A stretch of 14,546 nt of DNA from JAAYCI01 sp964370195. GTDB lineage: Bacteria; Bacillota; Clostridia; Oscillospirales; Ruminococcaceae. The notes beneath the pieces were generated by a model. The model worked only from the letters and a program-made list of their open reading frames with translations. It was not told the DNA's origin and searched no databases. The position numbers were made by a program, and so were the translations under genes. The stretch lies in NCBI GenBank assembly GCA_964370195.1, contig CAYJIH010000039.1, positions 1-14,546 of the forward strand, in the 5' to 3' direction. Positions 1 through 6,663 of this stretch are shown here, piece by piece. Every line of letters begins with the position of its first letter. The first letter of the stretch is position 1.

Positions 1-145
1 TCGCTACCCTGCGGCGTGTGACTTTTATAAAACATCGCCCTTTGGCTTTTGGGTTAAATTCGCTCGCGCTGTGCGTGTCCTTTATAAAAAAGTTTGTCCA
101 CTTTTTAAAGTGGCGGGGTTTGGGGCAGCGCCCCAAGGTCTTCAG
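1..145. repeat. Degenerate dispersed repeat, copy 1
   Basis: This stretch beyond the guaB stop contains a palindrome CCACTTT-TT-AAAGTGG (98-113), a GGGGT step and a GC-rich hairpin TTGGGGC-AGC-GCCCCAA (120-136). The same ordered elements recur, inverted and diverged, at about 3691-3825. The outer part (GTGTGACTTTTATAAAAC near 15-35) also has a counterpart there. It looks like a dispersed intergenic element of the kind common in Clostridia. I see no coding capacity. The match was made by eye and the edges are approximate. Confidence 0.4.
86..136 (-). terminator. Probable guaB terminator region (two hairpins)
   Basis: Read on the minus strand, downstream of the guaB stop, a 7-bp hairpin TTGGGGC/GCCCCAA (136-120) is followed by a second 7-bp hairpin CCACTTT/AAAGTGG (113-98). 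Six nucleotides later comes a run of six T (91-86). The arrangement is consistent with an intrinsic terminator for guaB. The T run is not directly abutting the stem, so strength is uncertain. Confidence 0.5.
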
Positions 146-163
146 CACAAAGGCAGCACCCTA

Positions 164-1660
164 CTATTCCGACTTATCCTTTAAAATAACGTCGTGGCTG
201 CCACCCTCTACAATGCTGGTAGAAGACACAAGTGTTAAACGTGCGTTGTTGCGCAGTTCCTCAATCGAAAGAACACCGCAATTGCACATTGTGCTGCGTA
301 TTTTATACAAGGTTGCATTCACATTGTCTTTCAAGCTGCCTGCATATGGCACGTAGCTGTCTACGCCTTCTTCGAACCCAAGTTTTCCGTCGCCACCAAG
401 ATCGTAGCGTTGCCAGTTTCGGGCACGATTGCTTCCCTCGCCCCAATATTCCTTTACATAACTGCCGCCCACAAACAAGCGGTTGGTGGGGCTTTCGTCA
501 AAGCGAGAAAAATAACGTCCTAACATTACAAAATCGGCGCCCATTGCCAAAGCCAATGTAATATGGTAATCGTGCACAATGCCACCATCAGAGCAAATGG
601 GTACGTAAATCCCTGTTTCTTCAAAATATTCATCACGCGCCTTTGACACCTCAATCACAGAGGTGGCTTGGCCGCGCCCAATTCCTTTTTGCTCACGTGT
701 GATACAAATGCTTCCGCCGCCAATTCCCACTTTTACAAAATCGGCGCCACAATCTGCAAGGAAACGGAACCCTTCGGCATCCACCACATTTCCGGCACCC
801 ACTTTCACGGTATCGCCATACCGTGCGCGAATCCATTCAATGGTTCGTTTTTGCCACTCCGAGTACCCTTCGCTTGAATCGATACACAATATATCGGCAC
901 CTGCCTCTACAAGCGCCGGCACACGCTCGGCATAATCGCGCGTGTTGATGCCTGCCCCCACGATATAACTCTTATTTTTATCCAGCAGTTCGTTCACATT
1001 TTCCTTGTGCGAATCATAATCCTTACGAAACACCAAATACACAAGATGCTGATTTTTATCCACAAGCGGAAGCGTGTTTACCTTATTGTCCCAAATGATG
1101 TCATTGGCCTCTTTCAGCGTGGTGGTATCCGGCGCCGAAACAAGAGACTCGAACGGTGTCATAAACTCGGACACAGGCAAGCTTGGGTCCATACGCGACA
1201 CACGATAATCACGCGATGTAACCATACCCAAAAGTTTTCCATGCGCACTTCCATCGTCGGTAACGGCCACTGTAGAATGCCCCGTTTTGTCGCGCAGTGC
1301 CAGAATATCGGCAAGCGTTGCATCCGGGCCTATGTTCGTGTTCGACGTAACAAACCCTTTTTTATACCCTTTTACCTTGCGCACCATGGCGGCCTCGTCT
1401 TCCACGCTTTGGCTACAATATAAAAAGCTAATTCCGCCTTCAATGGCCAGCGCAATGGCTGTTTTAACGCCGGAAACACTTTGCATAATTGCACTGGTAA
1501 GAGGAATATTCATTGTAAGGGGCGGCTCCTCCCCTTTTTTAAACCGCGCTACCGGTGTATTTAAACGAACAGCCTGCGGCATACATTCTGCCGAGGAATA
1601 CCCCGGCACCAATAAATACTCTCCAAATGTATGGCTGGGCTCATTGTAAATCATCGCCAT
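164..1660 (-). CDS. guaB: IMP dehydrogenase (Tritrichomonas-like type)
   Basis: Inosine-5'-monophosphate dehydrogenase (498 aa) oxidises IMP to XMP with NAD+, the committed step of guanine nucleotide synthesis in the cytoplasm. The (beta/alpha)8 barrel is interrupted by a CBS-type insertion (about residues 100-220). Visible catalytic features are the Cys319 loop (GIGGGSICITREQKG), Asp261, Arg382, the flap Arg418-Tyr419 (NWQRYDLGG) and Glu431. These fall at exactly the positions known for T. foetus IMPDH, and long segments read almost identically to that protein as I remember it. The adenosine-site pair Arg241/Trp269 and Lys310 are also present. The ATG start is supported by SD AAAGGAGGAG (1668-1677). 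Transcription comes from the promoter at 1907-1935 through a structured leader. The gene appears monocistronic. The family call is certain; the evolutionary link is inferred. Confidence 0.97.
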   Translation of the reverse strand: MAMIYNEPSHTFGEYLLVPGYSSAECMPQAVRLNTPVARFKKGEEPPLTMNIPLTSAIMQSVSGVKTAIALAIEGGISFLYCSQSVEDEAAMVRKVKGYKKGFVTSNTNIGPDATLADILALRDKTGHSTVAVTDDGSAHGKLLGMVTSRDYRVSRMDPSLPVSEFMTPFESLVSAPDTTTLKEANDIIWDNKVNTLPLVDKNQHLVYLVFRKDYDSHKENVNELLDKNKSYIVGAGINTRDYAERVPALVEAGADILCIDSSEGYSEWQKRTIEWIRARYGDTVKVGAGNVVDAEGFRFLADCGADFVKVGIGGGSICITREQKGIGRGQATSVIEVSKARDEYFEETGIYVPICSDGGIVHDYHITLALAMGADFVMLGRYFSRFDESPTNRLFVGGSYVKEYWGEGSNRARNWQRYDLGGDGKLGFEEGVDSYVPYAGSLKDNVNATLYKIRSTMCNCGVLSIEELRNNARLTLVSSTSIVEGGSHDVILKDKSE

Positions 1661-1900
1661 GTTTTGGCTCCTCCTTTATTATCTTTATACTCTTCATCGT
1701 ATCACAGCCTTACACAAAAGAAAAGAGCCACGCACAATCTTTGCCAAAACAAACAAAAAACCCCGCTGGGAGTTGCGGAGTTTTTTGCTTACAAGGAGTT
1801 TGTGGACCTGACGGCTGCAATGGCAACCGGAGGAGGAGGTCCTACATCATGAAAAAAGTTTGCACTTTATAAAGAAAGCTTCTGGCTGTAACTTTCTTGC
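1661..1900 (-). promoter_or_regulatory. Long structured guaB leader with anti-SD segment
   Basis: The predicted transcript leader is about 240 nt. On the minus strand it has an early hairpin AAGAAAG/CTTTCTT (1897-1871). Next is a nested stem GGACCT/AGGTCC (1842-1804) enclosing GGTTGC-CATT-GCAGCC (1828-1813). Then come the terminator hairpin (1782-1759) and the guaB SD. The loop strand contains CCTCCTCCTCC (1839-1829), which offers 8 nt complementary to the guaB SD (AGGAGGAG). This suggests cis regulation by attenuation or SD masking. It does not match the purine, PRPP/ppGpp, T-box, TPP or SRP consensus motifs that I know. Function unproven. Confidence 0.5.
1755..1786 (-). terminator. Terminator hairpin inside the guaB leader
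   Basis: On the minus strand the stem AACTCCGC / GCGGGGTT (1782-1759, one U-G wobble) has an 8-nt loop and is followed by TTTTTT (1760-1755). The plus orientation also has a T run but contains a C-A mismatch, so the minus direction pairs better. It lies between the guaB promoter and its start codon, the usual place for an attenuator. It could alternatively end a short independent leader RNA. Confidence 0.6.
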
Positions 1901-1906
1901 AATTAA

Positions 1907-1935
1907 ATTGTAACCCTTTTGAAACTTTTTGTCAA
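1907..1935 (-). promoter_or_regulatory. guaB promoter (SigA type)
   Basis: On the minus strand TTGACA (1935-1930) and TACAAT (1912-1907) are separated by 17 nt, close to the housekeeping-sigma consensus. The expected start point is near 1900, about 240 nt before the guaB ATG. Confidence 0.8.
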
Positions 1936-2187
1936 GAGGCTTTTTAACATTTTACAATTTTTTCACATATGCGCACAGCTGGTGCAAACCCGCAAATAAA
2001 CTACGTTTTTTCGTTTATTATTTTTCATTTTATTTTTTATCCTCTTGTATGTTCTTTTTATCAAAAACACTCTTGGGCATCTTCCCCGTTTTCATTTTTA
2101 TTTTCCATTGGGCAAAACAAGGCTTTTCCCCTTATATTTTGTATATGAAACGCAAAAATACGCCAAAACATCACAATTTTGTCATAA
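1936..2187. other. AT-rich spacer, no gene recognised
   Basis: This is an AT-rich spacer between the divergent guaB and glycosylase promoters. An open frame runs through it on the plus strand into the glycosylase gene, but its translation is a phenylalanine-rich low-complexity string with no recognisable domain and no SD at its first ATG. A weak AT stem AATAAAC/GTTTATT lies near 1997-2021. I see no other feature. Confidence 0.6.
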
Positions 2188-2215
2188 TTGAATCTGCTTG
2201 TGTTTATGGTATACT
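2188..2215 (+). promoter_or_regulatory. Promoter of the deoxyinosine glycosylase gene
   Basis: TTGAAT (2188-2193) and TATACT (2210-2215) are spaced by 16 nt, with a TGG extended -10 element at 2207-2209. The expected start point near 2222 leaves a short leader. This supports the ATG at 2247 and argues against any longer upstream reading. Confidence 0.65.
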
Positions 2216-2246
2216 AAACACAATGACAAAACAAAGGGGCATTGAA

Positions 2247-2780
2247 ATGAAACAAGCAGAAACGCGTGGAAAACAAGCCGGGTTTGCACCTATTTATAAC
2301 GAAAAATCGCGTGTTTTAATTTTAGGCACCTATCCTTCTCCGAAAAGTTTTGAATTTGGTTTTTATTACGGGCACGCACAAAATCGATTTTGGCCCCTGC
2401 TGGCCGCCTTATGCAACACGCCTTGCCCCTGCACGCGCGAAGAAAAGGAAACACTTCTTTTCACTCATAACATCGCGCTTTGGGACGTATTGGAGCGCTG
2501 CACCATTCAAGGCGCTGCCGATAGCTCCATCCGCAATGAAACACCAAACAACCTGCCCTTGGTTTTTAACGCCAGCCCCATTGAAGCCGTTTTTTGTAAC
2601 GGCGCCGCCGCACACCGGCTGTACCAAAAACATTTTAAAGATTTATTTTCCCAAACGGCCCACCGCATGCCCAGCACCAGCGCCGCCAATGCCGCCTGTA
2701 ACCTTAACTGCCTGCTGGGGCATTGGGCACCTTTGCGCGCTTATGTGTCGCCTTCTGCTTCGGGCTTTGGCATGCTGTAA
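2247..2780 (+). CDS. DNA-deoxyinosine (hypoxanthine) glycosylase
   Basis: This 177-aa protein belongs to the uracil-DNA-glycosylase superfamily, hypoxanthine-DNA glycosylase branch (family 6). It would remove deaminated adenine from DNA to start base-excision repair. Support comes from the N-terminal motif LGTYPSPKSFEFGFYYGHAQ followed by Asn46-Arg-Phe-Trp, where the Asn is the expected catalytic residue. Further support is NIALWDVLERC, the DSSI segment and the C-terminal MPSTSAANA loop (141-149). The frame is open upstream, but ATG 2247 is chosen because AAAGGGG (2233-2239) lies 7 nt before it and the promoter ends near 2215. The ATG at 2223 in the same frame is less well placed. The last 40 bp overlap the 3' end of queH on the other strand. 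Confidence 0.88.
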   Translation: MKQAETRGKQAGFAPIYNEKSRVLILGTYPSPKSFEFGFYYGHAQNRFWPLLAALCNTPCPCTREEKETLLFTHNIALWDVLERCTIQGAADSSIRNETPNNLPLVFNASPIEAVFCNGAAAHRLYQKHFKDLFSQTAHRMPSTSAANAACNLNCLLGHWAPLRAYVSPSASGFGML

Positions 2781-3364
2781 ACACAGCCGCAATAGTGCTG
2801 GCGATACAAGCCCAATTCCCGGCTTAATTCAACACTACGCTGGTATCCATGTTGTTTTTTAAAATCACTGGGCAGGTATACACCGCCCTTTTTTTCGGCC
2901 GCCTTTTCGCCCACAGCGTTGATTTGTGCAGCATTTTTTCTTGGCCCAACACTTAAAGACGAGGCAAAGCACGCAAACCCACGTTTTTGGGCCTCTTCTG
3001 CCGTGTATTCAAGCCGCAAGGCAAAGCATTCGCTGCACCTGTTTCCACCTTCCCGCTCGTGTGCAAACGGCCTTGCGCACGCAAGGAAGCGTTCTGTGTC
3101 GTAGGGGCCCACCTCCAACCGCACCGGATAAACGGCCGGCATTGCCGTTACCAACCGCTCAAAAGAGGCAAGCCGCGCCTCATACTCTACATTTGGTTGA
3201 ATATTTGGGTTATAATACAAAAGAGTAAGTGCAAAATGGCTGCTTAAACGCTCAAGGGCACGGCTGGCACACGGTGCACAACACACATGCAAAAGCAGAT
3301 CGCTGCCGGGGGCAAACGTGCTCATCATGTTTTGCATGCGCACATCATCGTTTTGTTTTTTCAC
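2741..3364 (-). CDS. queH: Epoxyqueuosine reductase QueH
   Basis: QueH (former DUF208) performs the last step of queuosine synthesis in tRNA, reducing epoxyqueuosine to queuosine. It is a non-homologous, cobalamin-independent replacement for QueG. The signature is complete: HVCCAPC near the N-terminus, GGNRCSECFALRLEYTA, FASSLSVGPRKN, the LPSDFKKQHGYQRS block and the closing YRQHYCGCVYS. The paired cysteines are those expected to bind metal or an Fe-S cluster. I place the start at a GTG (3364) because AGAAGG lies 8 nt before it, giving 207 aa. The in-frame ATG at 3418 would give 225 aa but has no properly spaced SD and adds a non-conserved N-terminus. The final 40 bp overlap the convergent glycosylase gene. 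Confidence 0.92.
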   Translation of the reverse strand: MKKQNDDVRMQNMMSTFAPGSDLLLHVCCAPCASRALERLSSHFALTLLYYNPNIQPNVEYEARLASFERLVTAMPAVYPVRLEVGPYDTERFLACARPFAHEREGGNRCSECFALRLEYTAEEAQKRGFACFASSLSVGPRKNAAQINAVGEKAAEKKGGVYLPSDFKKQHGYQRSVELSRELGLYRQHYCGCVYSMPKPEAEGDT

Positions 3365-3690
3365 ATTTTCACCCTTCTTTGTATCCAATTCGTTTGCATT
3401 TTGCAAAACACGCCACATACCCCATTTTTTTGTATTTTGGTTTATAATTTATTTATAATTATATCAAAAAAAATTCATAATTTGCAGGTACAATAACGTT
3501 GCAGTTCAAGTAGACAACATGTTCGCGCAAACATATGCAACACGTTGCATGGTAGATATTCCGCCATTTCACATCTATTTGTTAAATTGGGCATTGCCAG
3601 TTTTGGCTCGCCCTTTACTGCCGCCCCGGCGCTGCCCGGCGCGGCAGACCACATATTCCCTGCTTTTGGCAGGTTTACATAAGCACAGCT

Positions 3691-3850
3691 AAGGCCGCGG
3701 GGCTTTGCCCAAAGTTGCAGAGCCCTACCCCGCACATCGCCACTTTTTAAAAAAGTGGCCTTTTTTTGTGGTTTCCACAAGCGCAAATAGGCGTGCGACC
3801 AAAACAGCCTCGCCTTCCTCGGCTGGCTACGTAAACAAGAAAGCGCCATT
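3691..3850. repeat. Degenerate dispersed repeat, copy 2
   Basis: Read on the minus strand it has the same order as copy 1 at the window start: a GCC-rich outer part with GGCGAGGCTGTTTTGGTCGCA, then CCACTTTTTTAAAAAGTGG, then GGGGT, then a GGGC..GCCC hairpin. It is longer and more diverged than copy 1 and lies in the opposite orientation. Boundaries are approximate. Confidence 0.4.
3739..3767 (+). terminator. Rho-independent terminator facing right
   Basis: GCCACTT (3739-3745) pairs with AAGTGGC (3753-3759), with further A-T pairing inside, and is followed by seven T (3761-3767). It is a good plus-strand terminator, yet no plus-strand gene ends nearby. It is part of repeat copy 2. Confidence 0.6.
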
Positions 3851-3956
3851 GCGTTGCTTAATGCGAAATGTTGCCACAAAACTGTATCCTCTCTACGCGT
3901 TTTCACATCCTCTCTCTTGCCTACGCGCAGCGCTTTCTTGCCACCCCACTATGTTT

Positions 3957-4008
3957 AAGTACACCGACAGCCGCCGCTTACCGTGGCTGTCGGTGTACTT
4001 TGTTTTTT
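3957..4008 (+). terminator. Strong 16-bp hairpin with T tract facing right
   Basis: The perfect arms AAGTACACCGACAGCC (3957-3972) and GGCTGTCGGTGTACTT (3985-4000) are followed by TTGTTTTTT. The T tract lies on the plus side only. On the minus strand, where it would serve the aminotransferase gene ending at 4045, the stem is followed by TTAAACAT. It may still act in both directions. Confidence 0.65.
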
Positions 4009-4044
4009 GGTTCTCACCTTTATTATAAAAAGCGATGAAAAAAT

Positions 4045-5223
4045 TTACCCAAGCACCGTTTGCATAATAGAAACACCTTGGGTGATTTGCTGTTTTGTGG
4101 GCGTGGAGAAATTAAGCCGCAACGTTTGGCTGGGCGCTGTATCGTCTACAAAAAAGGCGCTTCCCGGCACAATCGCCAGCTTTTGATCTAGGCAGGTTTG
4201 CACAAATTTTGCTGTATCCACGCCATTTGGCAAGCTGGCCCACAAAAACATGCCGCCCTTTGGCGCCCAATAAGAAACGCGCCCGCCCAAACGGTTGTCC
4301 AGCTCTTGCATCATAAACTCCGCTTTCGACTGATAGATATCACGCACTCTGGAAAGGTGCGCGTCTACATCGCATTGTGTAAAAAACCGCTCGCAAACAC
4401 GTTGGCTCCACAAGTTCGTATGTACGTCGCTTCCTTGCTTTGCCATCACCATTTTCCCCAGCAGTTCTGCCTGCCCCACACAAAACGCCACACGCATGCC
4501 CGGCGACAAAATTTTGCTAAGCGACGCTGCATACACAACGGCGTTCTCTGTGTCAAAGCTCTTGATGGGCGCAATGGCCTCCCCTTCAAAGCGCAGCTCG
4601 CCATATGGGTTATCCTCAAAGATAGGCACCCCGTGTTTTGTGCACAAATCATAAATGGCACGTCGTTTTTCAAGGCTGCAAACCGCACCTGTTGGGTTTT
4701 GGAAGTTGGGTATTGTGTAGAAAAACCGCGGTTTTGGGTTTTGCGTTAGCACCGCTTCCAGTGCCTCTAAATTGGGGCCGTCCGGCTCGATTGGCACCGA
4801 GCGCAGCTGTGCCCCGTATGCACGAAAACAGTTCAGTGCGCCAAGGAAGGCAGGGTCCTCCACTGCCACAACGTCCCCTTCGTTGCACACAAGCCGCGCA
4901 AACAAATCCATAATTTGCTGGCTGCCCGAGCAAACAATCACACTGTCATTTTCGTGGATGATGTCGAATTCTTTCGAAAGGTAGGTTTTTCCCGCTGCAA
5001 TAAGCGGTGTGTATCCCTCTGTGATGGAATATTGCAATGTGGCCGCCGGCTCATCTTTTAACAATGTGTCGGAAATGGCGCGAATTTCTTGTGTGGGAAA
5101 TGCGTCCGCATCCGGGTTGCCTCCTGCAAAACTGATAAGCGTTGGGTCGGCCATTTGTTTAAGCAAGCCACGAATGATGGACGGCCGCATGGCGTTGGCC
5201 TTGTTGCTGTACTGAAATGTCAT
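4045..5223 (-). CDS. PLP-dependent aminotransferase (LysN/2-aminoadipate-like)
   Basis: This 392-aa fold-type I (class I/II) aminotransferase resembles the LysN/2-aminoadipate transaminase and MocR-catalytic-domain group. It would move an amino group between an amino acid (aromatic, branched or 2-aminoadipate) and 2-oxoglutarate in the cytoplasm. Visible residues are ISFAGGNPDADAFP (30-43), the cofactor phosphate-loop region SGSQQIMDL (99-107), NPTG with Asn176, Asp204 and Tyr207 (EDNPYGEL), the Schiff-base Lys237 (SLSKILSPGMR) and the carboxylate-binding Arg369 (LRLNFS). There is no N-terminal GntR DNA-binding domain, so it is an enzyme and not a MocR regulator. SD AAAGGAGAG supports the ATG. 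It lies 67 bp downstream of the CDF transporter gene in the same direction and may be cotranscribed. Substrate cannot be set from sequence alone. Confidence 0.9.
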   Translation of the reverse strand: MTFQYSNKANAMRPSIIRGLLKQMADPTLISFAGGNPDADAFPTQEIRAISDTLLKDEPAATLQYSITEGYTPLIAAGKTYLSKEFDIIHENDSVIVCSGSQQIMDLFARLVCNEGDVVAVEDPAFLGALNCFRAYGAQLRSVPIEPDGPNLEALEAVLTQNPKPRFFYTIPNFQNPTGAVCSLEKRRAIYDLCTKHGVPIFEDNPYGELRFEGEAIAPIKSFDTENAVVYAASLSKILSPGMRVAFCVGQAELLGKMVMAKQGSDVHTNLWSQRVCERFFTQCDVDAHLSRVRDIYQSKAEFMMQELDNRLGGRVSYWAPKGGMFLWASLPNGVDTAKFVQTCLDQKLAIVPGSAFFVDDTAPSQTLRLNFSTPTKQQITQGVSIMQTVLG

Positions 5224-5290
5224 AATGCTCTCCTTTGTTTCTTTCCACTATAAATTATAAATAAACGTTTTGTATAAAACTGTTTTTATT

Positions 5291-6469
5291 TTACAACTGA
5301 ACCGGTGAATACGAAAAATCGGCAGTGATATGGCAATGCACCGGCCGTGATTCTGTTTGTAAGGCGGCCTCTGTGGCCATGATGAGTTCCTCTGTTGAAA
5401 GCGAAACGCCCTCTGGCACAAACACATCAAAAATGTAGTTGTCGTGTGCTTTTCCGGCCACAAACCGAAAATCGTGCAACCGCAGGCGCTCATCTATGGT
5501 GCGCAAGGCCTCCACAGCACGCATGCGCGCCGGGTCCAGCCGCTCCTCACGTGTTTCAATTGGGTCGTAGTGCAGCGTGAGGCGCAGGCCATCGCTTCGC
5601 AAAAAGGAACGCTCCAAATTATCGAGGATATCATGGCTTTGCATCACGTCCATATCGGCCGGCAGCTCCACATGAGCCGAAGCAAACCGCCGCCCGGGGC
5701 CATAATCGTGCACCAGCAAATCGTGCGTGCCCAAAACTCCGGGCGTATTTTCAATCGTTTTTTGTACCCTTTGAATAAATTCCTTGCTTTGCGCCGCCCC
5801 AAGAAGAGGGTTTAGCGTGTCTTTAACAAGCACCACGCCACTGACCAAAATAAATGCCGCCACGGCAAGGCCCATCCATCCGTCTAGGTTCCAACCTGTA
5901 AAAAAAGCAATGACAACAGATAAAAGCACCGCAGCTGTTGATAGCACATCGTTTCGGCTATCGGCATACACCGCCTGCAATGTGCCACTATCAATTTTGC
6001 GCCCAATGCTGCGGCTAAACACCGCCATCCACATTTTCAGCAAAATGCTGCCCAGCAATACAAGCACAGTTACAACATCGAAGGAAACAGGCGTTGGTTG
6101 CACAATTTTTTGCACGCTGGCTTGCAAAACCCCAAACCCAATGCCTAAAATAAGCACCGCCACAAACAGCGCCGAAATGTATTCAAAACGCGCATGCCCA
6201 AACGGATGTTCCTCGTCGGGCGGTTTTTCTGCCAGTTTAAACCCTACCAGTGTGATGATGGAGCTGGCCGAATCGGAAATATTGTTCACCGCATCGGCCA
6301 TAATGGCGATACTGCCCGACAAGGCCCCCACAGCCAGCTTTGCCAAAACCATAAGAATGTTGCACAAAAGGCACACAATGCTGCACATTTTTCCGTATAC
6401 AGCACGTGTGGCAGGGTTTTGCACATCCTTGTGGTTTCGAACAAACAGGCGAATTAACAATGAAGTCAC
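5291..6469 (-). CDS. Cation diffusion facilitator, probably Mn2+-type
   Basis: This is a 392-aa cation diffusion facilitator (CDF) family protein, an inner-membrane metal/proton antiporter expected to export divalent metal. Hydrophobic segments lie near residues 28-50, 54-78, 98-120, 128-152, 175-193 and 197-215. The family motif HPFGHARFEY is at 88-97, and a long cytoplasmic C-terminus makes it about 90 residues longer than the classical ~300-aa CDFs. The transport site is Asn62-x3-Asp66 (DAVNNISD) in TM2 and Asp170-x3-Asp174 (DSRND) in TM5. In the Mn-CDF subgroup the zinc-type HxxxD is replaced in just this way, so I infer manganese efflux. The start is GTG, set by AAAAGGAG 7-8 nt before it; no ATG fits better. 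No Mn riboswitch is evident upstream. Confidence 0.9.
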   Translation of the reverse strand: MTSLLIRLFVRNHKDVQNPATRAVYGKMCSIVCLLCNILMVLAKLAVGALSGSIAIMADAVNNISDSASSIITLVGFKLAEKPPDEEHPFGHARFEYISALFVAVLILGIGFGVLQASVQKIVQPTPVSFDVVTVLVLLGSILLKMWMAVFSRSIGRKIDSGTLQAVYADSRNDVLSTAAVLLSVVIAFFTGWNLDGWMGLAVAAFILVSGVVLVKDTLNPLLGAAQSKEFIQRVQKTIENTPGVLGTHDLLVHDYGPGRRFASAHVELPADMDVMQSHDILDNLERSFLRSDGLRLTLHYDPIETREERLDPARMRAVEALRTIDERLRLHDFRFVAGKAHDNYIFDVFVPEGVSLSTEELIMATEAALQTESRPVHCHITADFSYSPVQL

Positions 6470-6587
6470 AGCAAAGCTCCTTTTGGGCGCCAGCCACTAC
6501 AGCGGCCGACGATGTGATCGTAAAACAAAATTTCGAATGATAACAAGCTACTTTTTCTCGTCTTTTTAAAACATGACACGTACAGAG

Positions 6588-6625
6588 AACGAGCATGTCC
6601 TCCACAGCGGAATGACATGCTCGTT
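6588..6625. other. 12-bp stem-loop between nfnB and the CDF gene
   Basis: The perfect arms AACGAGCATGTC (6588-6599) and GACATGCTCGTT (6614-6625) enclose a 14-nt loop, itself partly self-complementary (TCC/GGA). Neither side has a T tract, so it is not a classical terminator. It lies about 40 bp beyond the nfnB stop and may protect or process the nfnAB mRNA 3' end, or be a protein-binding site. Confidence 0.55.
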
Positions 6626-6663
6626 ATAAAAGAGCGCCTTTATATCATTTGTTTCGCACTCTG

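Larger units (their letters stand above)
3419..4044. other. Gene-free stretch with hairpins and repeat copy 2
   Basis: About 620 bp separate queH from the aminotransferase gene. The stretch contains a perfect palindromic hairpin ATGCAAC-AC-GTTGCAT (about 3535-3550), a GC-rich hairpin TGCCGC/GCGGCA near 3617-3645, repeat copy 2 and two terminators facing right. Open frames here (for example 3475-3906 on the minus strand) have no recognisable protein character. I see no tRNA, tmRNA, SRP or RNase P RNA. Confidence 0.6.

Noticed and set aside
1801..1845. SRP (4.5S) RNA, suggested by GTCAGGTCC on the minus strand
   Set aside because: The essential GGAAGGAAGCAGCC partner loop is absent.
1849..1872. 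Micro-ORF on the plus strand (ATG to TAA, 7 codons) with a strong SD GGAGGAGGAGG
   Set aside because: It is antisense to the guaB leader, has no promoter of its own, and the G-rich tract is better explained as the complement of the leader's anti-SD segment.
1929..2246. N-terminal extension of the deoxyinosine glycosylase frame
   Set aside because: Low-complexity Phe-rich translation without SD. The promoter at 2188-2215 lies inside it, and family length fits a start at 2247.
3475..3906. 143-codon open frame on the minus strand
   Set aside because: Composition is not protein-like, it overlaps repeat copy 2 and a terminator, and no SD or domain is visible.
6470..6587. Mn2+ (yybP-ykoY) riboswitch before the CDF gene
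   Set aside because: Weak hairpins are present but the conserved loop sequences of that class are not.
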